A stretch of 41,585 bases of DNA from Chloroflexota bacterium (GTDB taxonomy: Bacteria; Chloroflexota; UBA6077; FW602-bin22; JACPRP01): assembly GCA_023480885.1 (NCBI GenBank), contig JAMCWX010000063.1, forward strand, positions 1 through 41,585, in the 5' to 3' direction. This document shows, in pieces, positions 19,604-29,094 of this stretch. Under the pieces are notes generated by a model. The model did no database searches. It was not told where the DNA came from and saw nothing but the letters and a program-made list of their open reading frames with translations. How positions within the stretch are numbered: position 1 is the stretch's first letter; every line of letters begins with the position of its first letter. The translations under genes and the position numbers were made by a program.

Positions 19604-19885
19604 ATGAGCAACATGAGGAGAATGAAGCTTACAGGCAGCTATGAGGCACCCATAGGCACGACGATGTACGTCGTCAACACCGGCGACTGGCGCTATCAGC
19701 GACCTGTGACGATTGCAGGCAAATGCCGCAAGTGCGGCCTCTGTTCTCTCTATTGTCCAACGGGCTCGCGCTATGAAGAGGCAAACGCCTTCGCCACTGA
19801 TCTCCGCTACTGTAAGGGCTGCGGTATCTGCGCCAACGAGTGCGGCGCGGCGGCGATAGCTATGGTGGAAGAGATACGCACATGA
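19604..19885 (+). CDS. porD: 2-oxoacid:ferredoxin oxidoreductase, delta (two-cluster ferredoxin) subunit
   Basis: A 93-residue ferredoxin-type subunit with two [4Fe-4S] motifs, CRKCGLCSLYCP and CKGCGICANEC, after an N-terminal part typical of PorD. It moves electrons from the TPP site to an external acceptor. ATG 19604 follows GGAGG by 11 nt. Its stop overlaps the alpha subunit start by 4 bp (ATGA), so the two are translationally coupled. Confidence 0.93.
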   Translation: MSNMRRMKLTGSYEAPIGTTMYVVNTGDWRYQRPVTIAGKCRKCGLCSLYCPTGSRYEEANAFATDLRYCKGCGICANECGAAAIAMVEEIRT

Positions 19886-21123
19886 GCGGCACGACAACCG
19901 ACGACGAGGCCAGAGTGGTCAGGCCAGGCAGAATAGCGGTCATCGACGGCAACATGGCTGCGGCGTGGGGCGCGAAGCTCAGTCGGCCCACCGTCCTGGC
20001 TGCCTATCCGATCACACCTCAGACGCCGCTTGTCGAATACCTTTCAACCTTCGTCGCCGACGGCGAGCTTGACGCGGACATGGTGGAGGTCGAAAGCGAG
20101 CACTCTGCCCTAAGTGTGCTGCAAGGCGCTTCCCTGGCCGGCGCTCGCACGTTCACCGGCACCTCCTCACAGGGCCTTGCTCTCATGTACGAGCCGTACA
20201 TTCGCACCTCGACGCTGAGGCTGCCCATCGTCATGGCCATAGTGACGCGTGAAGTGATCTCGCCGCAGAGCGTTTGGGGCGGACAACAGGATGCCATCAC
20301 AGTGCGCGATGCCGGCTGGATTCAAATCTACGTCGAGGATAACCAGGAGATACTCGACTCGATCATTATGGCTTACAAGATAGCCGAACACCCAGATATC
20401 CTGCTGCCAGTGAATATCTGCTACGATGGCCACTATCTGTCTCACGTAGCTGATCGCGTTGAGATCCCCGCTCAAGAAGATGTCGACAGATTCCTATCGC
20501 CCTATTCCCCCAGCCATATCAAGCTCGATCCCCGGACGCCAATGTCGGTAGATCCACTGACGCCGGGCGACATCCTGATGGAGTACCGCTACAAGCACGT
20601 CCGGGCGCAGGCGCGCGCCAAGCGCGTGATTGAGGAAGTCGACGAGGAGTTCGGCAGGATCTTTGGTCGCCCCTACGGCGGCCTGCTGGAGCGCTATCGC
20701 CTGGACGACGCCAGCCTGGCGCTGATCACGCTCGGCAGCACGTCTGGCACAGCCAAGGTCGCGGTAGACGCGGCCAGGAATCGCGGAGTCGATATCGGAC
20801 TGATAAAGCTGCGCGCGCTGCGCCCATTCCCTCGCGAGGAGCTGTTTGAGGCCCTTCACGGAAAGGCCGCCATAGGGATCGTGGACCGCAACGTGTGCTT
20901 TGGGTGGATGACCGGCGTCGTGTACGCGGAAGTCTGCGCGGCTCTGCGCCTGTTGCCTGATCAGCCACCCTTGATCGACTTCGTCGCTGGGCTCGGTGGA
21001 GCCGACATCACGTTCAAACACTACGAAAGGGCGATCTCTCTTTTGCAACAGGCCGCATCAGGCAGGACGGTGGCCGAAGTTACCTGGTTAGGCATCGATT
21101 TCGAGCCGGGGGAAGAGCCATAA
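19882..21123 (+). CDS. porA: 2-oxoacid:ferredoxin oxidoreductase, alpha subunit
   Basis: The alpha subunit (413 residues) contributes to TPP and substrate binding. It shows the conserved AAYPITPQTPLVEYL segment, the VEVESEHSAL block with the glutamate region that contacts TPP, and TGTSSQGLALMYE, followed by the C-terminal domain with GSTSGTAKVAVD and FVAGLGGADIT. Of the two family classes it looks more like PorA than KorA. Start ATG 19882 overlaps the delta stop, and its TAA stop overlaps the ATG of the aldehyde oxidoreductase-like gene by one base. The tight coupling with a tungsten-type enzyme is unusual. Confidence 0.93.
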   Translation: MSGTTTDDEARVVRPGRIAVIDGNMAAAWGAKLSRPTVLAAYPITPQTPLVEYLSTFVADGELDADMVEVESEHSALSVLQGASLAGARTFTGTSSQGLALMYEPYIRTSTLRLPIVMAIVTREVISPQSVWGGQQDAITVRDAGWIQIYVEDNQEILDSIIMAYKIAEHPDILLPVNICYDGHYLSHVADRVEIPAQEDVDRFLSPYSPSHIKLDPRTPMSVDPLTPGDILMEYRYKHVRAQARAKRVIEEVDEEFGRIFGRPYGGLLERYRLDDASLALITLGSTSGTAKVAVDAARNRGVDIGLIKLRALRPFPREELFEALHGKAAIGIVDRNVCFGWMTGVVYAEVCAALRLLPDQPPLIDFVAGLGGADITFKHYERAISLLQQAASGRTVAEVTWLGIDFEPGEEP

Positions 21124-22889
21124 TGGAAGGTTGGAGTGGCGCTATACTGCGAGTCGACCTGGACCAGGCAGTGACCTCCCAGGAGAGGCTGGCCGAGGAT
21201 GAGCTCAGGCAGTACATTGGTGGGCGAGGGCTCGCAGTTCGGCTCTTGACCCAGGAGGTCGAGGCCACAGTCGACGCGCTCGCTGCGCCTAACAAGATGA
21301 TATTTGCCGCCGGGCCGCTGACAGGCACGGCGACACCAGGCAATGGCCGCTGCGTCGTGGCCAGCAAATCGCCTGTCAATCAGGGCCTTGCCTGCGCTAA
21401 CCTGGGCGGATACTGGGCTGCCGAGCTAAAACTCGCGGGCTACGACGCGCTCGTCGTCGAGGGCAAGGCCGCGGAGCCCGTGTATCTCTTCGTCGGCGAC
21501 GACGGCGTCGAGCTGCGGCCAGCCCATCACCTTTGGGGCAACGGCACCAAGCAGACTACAAGGCAGGTGCGAGCGGATACAGAAGAGGACGCCGCCGTCA
21601 TTTGTATCGGTCCCGCCGGCGAACGAGCTGTGCTCATCTCCTCCATCGTCGACGCAAACAGGCGCTGGTCAAGCGGCCGCGCTGGGCTGGGCGCAGTCAT
21701 GGGCTCTAAGAACCTCAAGGCGATAGCCGTAAAAGGCAAACGCCCCCTCAGGATCGCCGACCGCCAGCGGTTCCTTATGGAGCTGCAAGCCTTCAGGTCT
21801 AGACTGGCAAACGAGCCACTGCTGTCTTACCACCTGCCTTTCTACGGCACGGCCAGCCTGGTCTGGCCCTTGCACAGCGCCGGCGCACTGCCGTCACACA
21901 ACTTCAGCGGCGTTCCCCTACCTGGCGCCGCAGGTCTGCGCGGCGAGGCCCTCGGCGATTCTCTCCTGCATCGTCGCGTTTCGTGTTTCGCCTGTCCTGT
22001 AGCCTGCGGGCGAGCTACTGGGGTCTCTGGCTGCACCGGGGAAGGCCCTGAGCTCGAAGACATCCTTGCGCTCGGGTCTAACTGTGGCATCGGCGATCTC
22101 CAGGACGTGGCCCGGGCGACTTATCTCTGCGAAGACCTTGGGCTTGATCCAGTTGCCGCTGGCAGCGCGATCGCGTGCGCGATGGACATGCACGCGAAAG
22201 GAGTGGCAGGTCCGCAGTGGGCTGGCAGGCATATGCCCTTCGGCGACGCCGCGTGCCTTCTGGAGAGCCTTGAGCTTATCGCCTACCGCCGGGGAGCGGG
22301 AGAAGTGATGGCTGAAGGTGCCTTTCACCTGGCCCAGCGTTACGACGTTCCTGAGCTGTTCACAGGGGTAAAGAAGCAGGCCCTGCACGCCTACGATCCC
22401 CGCCCGGATGAGTGGCTTGCCTTGAGCTATGCCACCGCCAACACTGGCGCAGTGCCGATGACAAACGGGAGGCTGATACAGTCTCTGCTCATTCACCCAA
22501 CAGGCAAAGCGCCTTCTGAGGAGACGACAGCTCAAAGGATCAAAGCGCAGCAGGGCGCCGACGTCGTCATGGAATCTGTGGGCATTTGCCCCCTTGTTGC
22601 CCTTGTTATAGATGTGAGCGAGGCCGCAAGCCTGCTCGCGGCAGCCACTGGCCAGGAGATGGCCGCGGTCGACCTCCTGGCTGCCGGCGCGCGCATCTGG
22701 GACCTCGAGCGAGGCTTCAACCTTCGCGCCGGCTTCTCCGCAGCGGACGACCGCCTTGCGGAGAGGTTCTTTGCGCCGATTAGCGGCAAACTCTATCCTG
22801 CATTCACTCTTGCAGACCTGGTACAGGAATATTACCGGCTGCGAGGTTGGGATGCCAGCGGCCATCCGGCGGCAAGCGCAGCGCCTTAG
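21123..22889 (+). CDS. Aldehyde:ferredoxin oxidoreductase family protein (tungstopterin)
   Basis: AOR-family enzymes bind a bis-pterin tungsten cofactor plus one [4Fe-4S] cluster and interconvert aldehydes and acids. The 588-residue protein has the N-terminal IGGRGLAVRLL pterin-binding segment, GPLTGT near 64-69, a cluster motif with Cys288, Cys291, Cys295 and Cys489, and GPELE with Glu310. Where characterised enzymes have a GACH-type segment with a catalytic histidine, this protein reads YATANTGAVPM, so that His is missing. The reaction may therefore differ from classical aldehyde oxidation. The gene overlaps the alpha subunit stop by one base and is followed by the FAD oxidoreductase, an arrangement reminiscent of AorABC. 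Confidence 0.88.
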   Translation: MEGWSGAILRVDLDQAVTSQERLAEDELRQYIGGRGLAVRLLTQEVEATVDALAAPNKMIFAAGPLTGTATPGNGRCVVASKSPVNQGLACANLGGYWAAELKLAGYDALVVEGKAAEPVYLFVGDDGVELRPAHHLWGNGTKQTTRQVRADTEEDAAVICIGPAGERAVLISSIVDANRRWSSGRAGLGAVMGSKNLKAIAVKGKRPLRIADRQRFLMELQAFRSRLANEPLLSYHLPFYGTASLVWPLHSAGALPSHNFSGVPLPGAAGLRGEALGDSLLHRRVSCFACPVACGRATGVSGCTGEGPELEDILALGSNCGIGDLQDVARATYLCEDLGLDPVAAGSAIACAMDMHAKGVAGPQWAGRHMPFGDAACLLESLELIAYRRGAGEVMAEGAFHLAQRYDVPELFTGVKKQALHAYDPRPDEWLALSYATANTGAVPMTNGRLIQSLLIHPTGKAPSEETTAQRIKAQQGADVVMESVGICPLVALVIDVSEAASLLAAATGQEMAAVDLLAAGARIWDLERGFNLRAGFSAADDRLAERFFAPISGKLYPAFTLADLVQEYYRLRGWDASGHPAASAAP

Positions 22890-22946
22890 TCTGCGGCAAG
22901 CGCAACCTGGCGGCACAGCCTGCTGCCGCCTGTGGAGGAGAACGAA

Positions 22947-24209
22947 TTGTCAACGAAAGGCGACAGGCTCGTCATCATAGGCAATGGCTCGGCGGCCATT
23001 AGCGCTGTCCGAGCGATCGGCGAAGTCGGCGCTGCCGCCCGCGTCACCGTCGTTTCGCGGGAATCCCTTCCGTGTTACTCGCCAACCGCGCTGCATTATC
23101 TCTTAACCGGTCAGACAGGCGATGACGAACTATGGCTGCGCGATAACTCCTTCTACGCAGACCATAACGTCGAATTAGCGTCTGGCCGGCAAGTCGTCGC
23201 ACTTAACGTGAGGCATTCCACCATCACGTTAGATGACGGCTGCGAGTTGCCGTTCGACAAGCTGCTTATCGCGAGCGGCGCCAGTCCGCTTATTCCACCT
23301 GTGCCCGGCCTGCGAGGACCCGGCGTGTTCGTCTTGCGCTCGCTGGCGGATGCCAGGCAACTGCGCGAGCAGGCGGTAAGAGGTCGCCGGGCATTCGTCC
23401 TCGGCGCAGGGCTCATCGGCCTGCAGGTAGCGCACGCCTTTAGCGAGATGGGGCTTCACGTCACGGTAGTCGAGAGAGAGGGGCAGGTGTTGCCACTTAA
23501 TCTGGACGCGAAAGCCGCCGAGGTCGTTAAGAGGTGCTACGAAGAGCACGATGTCACAGTAATCCTCGACCGCACGCTTTGCGAGCTGGCGAGAAACGCG
23601 GATGATGGCCGCCTGATCGCACGCTTGTCAGACGGCGAGGCTGTGCCAGCGGACCTGGTTGTAGTGGCGGCCGGCGTAAAGCCCAACGTCGATTTCCTAA
23701 CTGGCAGTGGGGTGAACGTGCGCCTGGGGATACTGGTGGACGAACGGATGCAAACGAACATTCCCGGCATCTACGCGGCTGGCGATGTGGCCGAGGCGCC
23801 AGACTTCTTCTCCCGACAACCCAGTTACAACGCCATCTTGCCGGCAGCCGTGGAGCAAGGAGACGTCGCGGGCACGAATATGGCCGGCGGAGCTAAGACG
23901 TACACCGGCAATATACCAATGAGCATTCTGCGATACTGGGACCAATGGGCCATTTCGCTAGGCTCGGCTTCAGGACCGACGGTTTGCGAGAAGCAATGGC
24001 CCGGCAACAGATGTTATCGGCGGCTTGTTTTCGAGGAGAACAGGCTCGTCGGCGGGGTTTTCGTCAACACGGCGATTGACCCCGGCATCATCATCTCACT
24101 AATACAGAACCGTGTAGAGCTAGACGAGCAAGAGGTCGAGTCGCTCAGGCAAGCCCCAATCCATTTCAGTCGAGGAATGATGCTGCGACAGGAGGGATAC
24201 CTCCGCTAA
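22947..24209 (+). CDS. FAD/NAD(P)-dependent oxidoreductase (AorC/rubredoxin-reductase-like)
   Basis: A 420-residue class-I pyridine-nucleotide disulfide oxidoreductase-fold flavoprotein. It has two Rossmann motifs, LVIIGNGSAAISAV near the N-terminus for FAD and FVLGAGLIGLQVA in the middle for NAD(P)H, and the GIYAAGDVAE FAD-ribityl motif. There is no CxxxxC redox disulfide, so it passes electrons directly. The start is TTG at 22947, 6 nt after GGAGGAG; the upstream in-frame GTG at 22932 overlaps that site. Lying between the AOR-type and the ferredoxin-POR fusion genes, it is the likely NAD(P)H port of the complex, like AorC in aromatic aldehyde oxidoreductase. Confidence 0.9.
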   Translation: MSTKGDRLVIIGNGSAAISAVRAIGEVGAAARVTVVSRESLPCYSPTALHYLLTGQTGDDELWLRDNSFYADHNVELASGRQVVALNVRHSTITLDDGCELPFDKLLIASGASPLIPPVPGLRGPGVFVLRSLADARQLREQAVRGRRAFVLGAGLIGLQVAHAFSEMGLHVTVVEREGQVLPLNLDAKAAEVVKRCYEEHDVTVILDRTLCELARNADDGRLIARLSDGEAVPADLVVVAAGVKPNVDFLTGSGVNVRLGILVDERMQTNIPGIYAAGDVAEAPDFFSRQPSYNAILPAAVEQGDVAGTNMAGGAKTYTGNIPMSILRYWDQWAISLGSASGPTVCEKQWPGNRCYRRLVFEENRLVGGVFVNTAIDPGIIISLIQNRVELDEQEVESLRQAPIHFSRGMMLRQEGYLR

Positions 24210-24313
24210 CGCGTTTCCCTCGGCTGAGATTACAGGCGACTGGCAACTTGTTTCCGTAGGTGGCAAGATGGGCATTCTCGCCGAGACGATAAAGGGCAGG
24301 AAGGCGCAATCGT

Positions 24314-25666
24314 ATGGGCAATGTGTTTAGCATGCTGGCCATCCATCCGGACAAATGCGTGGGGTGCCGCCTTTGCCAGCTCGCATGCAGCGTGGCAAAG
24401 ACTGGTGAATACGATCCGAGTCAAAGCAGGGTTCAGCAAAGCTCTCTGCCGCAAGATGGCTCTGTTGGGCCAGTGGTATGCCGACACTGTCTAACACCGC
24501 GCTGCCTGGAGATCTGCCCGGTGGCCGCTATCAGGCGTGACCCACGCGGTGGGATTGTGGCGGTGGATTCTCAGCGCTGCGTCGGCTGTGGCCTGTGTAC
24601 CCTCGCATGCCAGTACGGGGGGATACGCTACGCGCCCCGTGAACGCAAGGCAATCAAGTGTGACTTTTGCGATGGCGCTCCCGAGTGCGCCAAGCATTGT
24701 CCCACTGGCGCTCTTGAAGTTGTGCACGCTGGCTCGTCGTACGAGCATCTGCGAGCTAAAGAGGATCTGTTGAGCCCAGGCACATCTGCCTGCCTGGGCT
24801 GTGTCGCCGAGCTGGGGTTGCGCCTGACGCTCAAATCCCTGGGGCCGAACACTATCCTGGCCATCCCGCCGGGATGCTTGGGGGGCGTGGGGGTTGTCGG
24901 CTATGGCACGACCACAGGAGCGGCGGTTCCTGTCTTCTTCCCTCTCCTCGACAACGTCGCCTCAATGCTCACAGGAATCAAGCGCCACTACCAGCGAATC
25001 GGGCAGGAGGTCAACGTGGTGGCCTACGCTGGAGATGGAGGAACAGCCGACGCTGGCTTCCAATGCCTCTCTGGCGCTGCCGAGCGCGGCGAGAACATCA
25101 TTTATATTTGTTACGATAACGAAGGCTACATGAACACCGGCGTGCAACGGAGTGGCACCACGCCCTATAAAGCGTGGACCACTACCACACCAGTGGGCGA
25201 GGTAGGTCGCGGGAAGAAGCAGCGAGGGAAAGATATGCCGCTCATTATGGCCATGCACGGCGTACCTTACGTCGCCACGGCATCTCTCGCCTTCCTTGAC
25301 GACTATCTGGCCAAATTGCACAAGGCTATGCAAGTGCAGCAAGGCCTCTCCTACATCCACATCTTCTCACCGTGCCCAACCGGCTGGCGATTTCCCACCG
25401 AGAAGACCATCGAAGTCTCGCGATTGGCGGTCGAGAGTAACTTCTTCCCCCTGTGGGAGGCCGAGAACGGCAGGTTCCGCATCACACACAGAACCGCGTT
25501 CGCCCAGCCAGTCGAGGCTTATCTACGATCTGTGGGTAAGTATCGCCACCTCGACCGGGCCGAGATCGCGGAGATACAGGAACAGGTCGACGAGAGATAC
25601 CACAGACTGGAGGCGCTAACGACGTTAGCCGATTTTCATCAAGCTGCTCGGTTCGGCAATCTGTGA
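24314..25666 (+). CDS. AorA-like four-cluster ferredoxin fused to 2-oxoacid oxidoreductase beta subunit
   Basis: One continuous 450-residue protein. Residues 8-135 are a ferredoxin with sixteen cysteines in four sets (15/18/21/25, 56/59/64/68, 89/92/95/99, 116/119/125/129), like the AorA electron wire of aldehyde oxidoreductase. Residues about 155-450 are a complete PorB-type TPP domain: Cys160, 163, 188 and a late Cys in SPCPTGW for its own cluster, GDGGTADAGFQ (from 240) for Mg-TPP and YDNEGYMNTG. PorB is normally a separate protein, so a fusion to this ferredoxin is unusual. The position downstream of AOR-type and FAD genes says that electrons from the TPP site may flow into that system. 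The start ATG is at 24314. Confidence 0.9.
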   Translation: MGNVFSMLAIHPDKCVGCRLCQLACSVAKTGEYDPSQSRVQQSSLPQDGSVGPVVCRHCLTPRCLEICPVAAIRRDPRGGIVAVDSQRCVGCGLCTLACQYGGIRYAPRERKAIKCDFCDGAPECAKHCPTGALEVVHAGSSYEHLRAKEDLLSPGTSACLGCVAELGLRLTLKSLGPNTILAIPPGCLGGVGVVGYGTTTGAAVPVFFPLLDNVASMLTGIKRHYQRIGQEVNVVAYAGDGGTADAGFQCLSGAAERGENIIYICYDNEGYMNTGVQRSGTTPYKAWTTTTPVGEVGRGKKQRGKDMPLIMAMHGVPYVATASLAFLDDYLAKLHKAMQVQQGLSYIHIFSPCPTGWRFPTEKTIEVSRLAVESNFFPLWEAENGRFRITHRTAFAQPVEAYLRSVGKYRHLDRAEIAEIQEQVDERYHRLEALTTLADFHQAARFGNL

Positions 25667-25729
25667 CAGTTTCGGTTTCGCGCACAGGCGCTGGTTCTTG
25701 AAAGCGAAGATTCTCAGAACAAGGAGGAA

Positions 25730-27091
25730 GTGATGCTGGACCTGAAAGTCGAGAACGGCACGCTCGTCATCCCCGGCCTGGGGCTTGTGAGGGCCGCCGT
25801 TGGCGTGAAGGATGGCAAGGTCGTGGCTATTGCCGACGAGTCTGTTCTGGCTGGCGCGACAAGGGCTGTCGACGCCAGGGGCAAGTTCGTCATGCCCGGC
25901 GTCTTCGAGCCCCACGCTCACAAGGGTTTCTTTGCCGGCTTTGAGGCCGAGATGCGCAGCGAAACGCAATCGGCGCTAGCTGGCGGCATTACCACCATCG
26001 GCTGCTTTCTTGGAGGGACAGACTCTTACCTGCCAACCTTTGCAGAGACCGTCAGCGCTGCCGAGCGCAACGCCTCCACGGATTTCGTGTTCCATCTGGT
26101 CGTCGGCAGCCGCACGCAAATGGCAGAGATACCCCAGTACGCGGAGCAATTAGGCATCACCTCGTTTAAGTTTTACATGTGCGGCCTGCCCGGGCTCATC
26201 CCGCACGTGGACGATGCCTTTCTCTTCGAGGGGTTTTGCAAGGTCGCCGAGCTGGGCCGCTCGGGAATTGCTTGCGTCCACGCCGAAAACGCAGCGATGG
26301 TAGATGCAGCCACCGCCTACATCCAGCAGATCAAGCCAACTGGCAACCTAGTCGACTGGGCTGACACACACCCGCCTGCTGCTGAGGAAGAGGCGATTAT
26401 CAGAGCCTCGTTCCTGGCGAGAGAAGCTGGTGTCCGCCTCTATATCGTCCATCTCTCTACAGCCGCGGCAGCGCGCCGCTTGCGCCAGATTCGCCAGGAG
26501 ATCAAAAACGTTTTCGTGGAGACCACGTCGGCGTATCTTTCGGTGACAAAGCATTGGCAGGGCGGCTTGCTGGCGAAGATGTCGCCGCCACTGAGGGACA
26601 CACAAGATGTTGAGGAGCTCTGGCACGCGGTGGAGGATGGCGTAGTCGACTCGATTGGCACTGACGACGTAGCTATGCCCAGGTCCTTCAAGGGACTGGA
26701 CAAGGGCATCTGGGGAGCATTCCCTGGCTACCCACTTTGGGGAGCGCATTTACCTGTCTTGTTGCACGAGGGCTATCACAAGCGCGGCGTCGATCTGCTC
26801 ACGCTTGTGGAAAAGATCACCAGACGCCCGGCCGAGCTATTCGGCATCTATCCCAAGAAAGGGACTATTGCCATCGGCGGCGACGCCGACCTGGTTGTGG
26901 TCGATCTCAACAGAGAGCAAGAGGTAAAGGCCGCAAACCTCCACTCCTTCGCCGACTGGTCGCTTTATGAGGGCAAGCTCCTCAGGGGATGGCCCGTCAT
27001 GACTATCAAAGGCGGAGTGGTTGCCATGGAGAATAACGAGATCAAGGTAACCCCCGGCGCTGGCAAGCACTTGAGGAGGGCTGTGGGCTAA
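25730..27091 (+). CDS. Dihydropyrimidinase/hydantoinase family cyclic amidohydrolase
   Basis: A 453-residue amidohydrolase of the dihydropyrimidinase, hydantoinase and allantoinase group, which open cyclic amides or ureides with two metal ions. Metal ligands are visible: PHAH (the HxH after the first strand), SFKFYM with the carbamylated Lys, CVHAENA, IVHLST, and Asp in GTDDVAM, where relatives often read TDHAP. The C-terminal strand domain (GGDADLVVVDLNRE) is complete. The start ATG 25732 region has a clear AAGGAGG just upstream. Being the last gene after an NCS1 permease it fits hydrolysis of an imported ring compound. Substrate is not determined. Confidence 0.9.
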   Translation: MMLDLKVENGTLVIPGLGLVRAAVGVKDGKVVAIADESVLAGATRAVDARGKFVMPGVFEPHAHKGFFAGFEAEMRSETQSALAGGITTIGCFLGGTDSYLPTFAETVSAAERNASTDFVFHLVVGSRTQMAEIPQYAEQLGITSFKFYMCGLPGLIPHVDDAFLFEGFCKVAELGRSGIACVHAENAAMVDAATAYIQQIKPTGNLVDWADTHPPAAEEEAIIRASFLAREAGVRLYIVHLSTAAAARRLRQIRQEIKNVFVETTSAYLSVTKHWQGGLLAKMSPPLRDTQDVEELWHAVEDGVVDSIGTDDVAMPRSFKGLDKGIWGAFPGYPLWGAHLPVLLHEGYHKRGVDLLTLVEKITRRPAELFGIYPKKGTIAIGGDADLVVVDLNREQEVKAANLHSFADWSLYEGKLLRGWPVMTIKGGVVAMENNEIKVTPGAGKHLRRAVG

Positions 27092-27132
27092 ACAAGCGGC
27101 TCAGAATCCCAATCCCACGGCACGTGAAATGC

Positions 27133-27141
27133 TGCTATAAT
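27133..27141 (+). promoter_or_regulatory. Extended -10 promoter before rph
   Basis: TGCTATAAT at 27133-27141 is an extended -10 element (TGnTATAAT) with no good -35. It would start transcription near 27148, about 70 nt before the RNase PH start, making rph independent of the hydantoinase operon. Confidence 0.55.
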
Positions 27142-27217
27142 GTGGGCGCAGCGCGCTGGTGGTTGCCAAAACCCACCTGACCTGCCAGCATTGCATTAGT
27201 CTGCGGAGGAATCTGCC

Positions 27218-27937
27218 GTGGTAAGGTTTGACGGTCGCGGCGCGGATCAGATGCGTCCCGTGCGCATCGTTCCTGACTTCTTAAGGTACCCCGAGGGCTC
27301 AGCTCTGATCGAATTGGGCGATACCTGGGTGTTGTGCGCCGTGAGCGTCGACGAGGGCGTCCCTCATTTCCTCAGAGGCAAGGGACAAGGATGGATCACC
27401 GCGGAGTATTCCATGCTCCCGAGGTCCACGGCCACACGGACGCCCCGCGAATCGGTAACGGGCAGGATAGGTGGCAGGACGCAGGAGATACAGAGACTCA
27501 TTGGCCGCTCGCTGAGAGCCGTCGTGGACCTGGCCGCCTTAGGAGAACGAACGCTAACGATAGACTGCGACGTGCTGCAGGCAGATGGCGGCACGCGCAC
27601 AGCTTCGATCACGGGCGCTTACGTAGCCCTTGTCCTGGCCTTGCAAAAGCTCAAGGAGCGAGGCGTGATCGACGCTATGCCCTTGAAGGCAGCCATCGCC
27701 GCCACAAGCGTGGGCATCGTCGATGGGGAAATGCTGCTCGACTTGAAGTATGAAGAGGATTCCCACGCGGAAGTCGATTTCAACGTCGTCATGACCGACC
27801 GCGGCGAGTTCGTCGAGACACAGGGCACAGCCGAACGCAGACCGTTCACTCGCGAGACGGTCGACAAGTTGCTGGCGCTAGCGGACAAAGGGATACAGGA
27901 GCTGTTCGCCCTGCAGCGTCAGGCGCTCAGCCGCTAG
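27218..27937 (+). CDS. rph: Ribonuclease PH
   Basis: A 239-residue phosphorolytic 3'-5' exoribonuclease that trims tRNA 3' ends using phosphate. Family blocks are evident: [52 protein letters not shown], and a C-terminal FVETQGTAE. The start is GTG at 27218 after a GGAGGAA site about 7 nt upstream; length matches the family. Its stop overlaps the convergent metallo-beta-lactamase gene by 11 bp. It is a housekeeping gene unrelated to its neighbours. Confidence 0.96.
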   Translation: MVRFDGRGADQMRPVRIVPDFLRYPEGSALIELGDTWVLCAVSVDEGVPHFLRGKGQGWITAEYSMLPRSTATRTPRESVTGRIGGRTQEIQRLIGRSLRAVVDLAALGERTLTIDCDVLQADGGTRTASITGAYVALVLALQKLKERGVIDAMPLKAAIAATSVGIVDGEMLLDLKYEEDSHAEVDFNVVMTDRGEFVETQGTAERRPFTRETVDKLLALADKGIQELFALQRQALSR

Positions 27938-28901
27938 CTGTTCCTCGACGGTATCTGACGACCCCGTCGCTCATGCGCCAGGCCACCTTCCCTTCGTTTT
28001 CCAGGAGATCGAGATGGCCGATTACCTCTGAGAGGGCGAGGAATATCTCGAACTCACGAATGGCAGGGAAGAGCTTTCTCGATAACTGGTACGGCGTCTT
28101 CTCACCGTCTCCCAAAGCGCCGAGGATAGCGCTCTTGCGGGTTTCATAAAAGGCCAAGCGCTGCTCGATTAGCGTTCTATGGTCCCTTATCTCATCGCCG
28201 TGGGCAGGATAGACCAGGTCAAGACCCATCGCCTGGATTAGGCGCAACGACGAGATATACTCAACCAGGCTGCGCCGGCGGCAGTCGCCACAATCGAGAG
28301 GAGCGTCGATCACAGCGTTCGAGCTCACGTCCGGCAGAAGATGATCCCCTGAGAACAGAATCTTGTCCCCTGGGTGATGCAGGCACATGGCGCCCGCTGC
28401 GTGTCCTGGTGTGTAAATCACTTGCAACTGCGTACGGCCGACGTGAATGACATCGCCATCCTCCAGCGCCTCATCGACTGCGACGGCTTCGGCCGATTCC
28501 TTAAAGGAGTCGACGATAGGCTGGACGGCGAGAATCACCTCTTCTGGCGCGCCAGCGTTTCGCATGAGCCGCCTGCGGTAGACGTTGTAGCGAAGGTCAA
28601 ACTCGGATTCCAGGCCCTCCAACATCGGCAGGCTGGCCTTATGGGCATACACGCGCGCCCCGGACTGCTCCTTGAGGAATCGCGCCTGTCCGAAATGATC
28701 CTCGTGTGCGTGAGTAATAATTATGTGCTTCAGGTCGGCGAAGGTGTAGCCGAGATCACGTAGGCCGTTTTGAAGAGCATCGCTGGTCTTGACCATCTTT
28801 GGCCCGGTGTCTATCAGTGCCAACTCTTCGTCTTCGATCAGGTACGTATTGACAGGTCCGATTGCGAACGGAGTTGGCAGGGTAACGCGGTGTATTTTCA
28901 T
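27927..28901 (-). CDS. Metallo-beta-lactamase fold hydrolase with C-terminal winged helix
   Basis: A 324-residue hydrolase. The two-metal site HAHEDH is at about 64-69, followed by TPGHAAGA and FSGDHLLP, with a final AHGDE histidine. The last about 80 residues resemble the winged-helix tail found on some MBL proteins (LACTB2-like). Members include thioesterases, glyoxalase-II-like enzymes and nucleases; the substrate is unknown. GAGGACAA precedes the ATG at 28901. It is convergent with rph (11-bp overlap). The 193 bp between it and the giant TPR gene hold no gene. Confidence 0.9.
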   Translation of the reverse strand: MKIHRVTLPTPFAIGPVNTYLIEDEELALIDTGPKMVKTSDALQNGLRDLGYTFADLKHIIITHAHEDHFGQARFLKEQSGARVYAHKASLPMLEGLESEFDLRYNVYRRRLMRNAGAPEEVILAVQPIVDSFKESAEAVAVDEALEDGDVIHVGRTQLQVIYTPGHAAGAMCLHHPGDKILFSGDHLLPDVSSNAVIDAPLDCGDCRRRSLVEYISSLRLIQAMGLDLVYPAHGDEIRDHRTLIEQRLAFYETRKSAILGALGDGEKTPYQLSRKLFPAIREFEIFLALSEVIGHLDLLENEGKVAWRMSDGVVRYRRGTASG

Positions 28902-29094
28902 TTGTCCTCGATCACCTTTGCTCGCCCGACTAGTTTACCACAGTTTCCGCGCGAGAGCAAATCGCGACGAAATTGGTAAGAAGCCTCTTTCGTTCTGAAC
29001 CTGGCCATATTAGAGGCAGTATAGGACCCGTTTAGAGGCAAGGCAACGTAGCAAATTGCCACAATGTGCTAGGAGGGTATATGCAAGGTGAACA

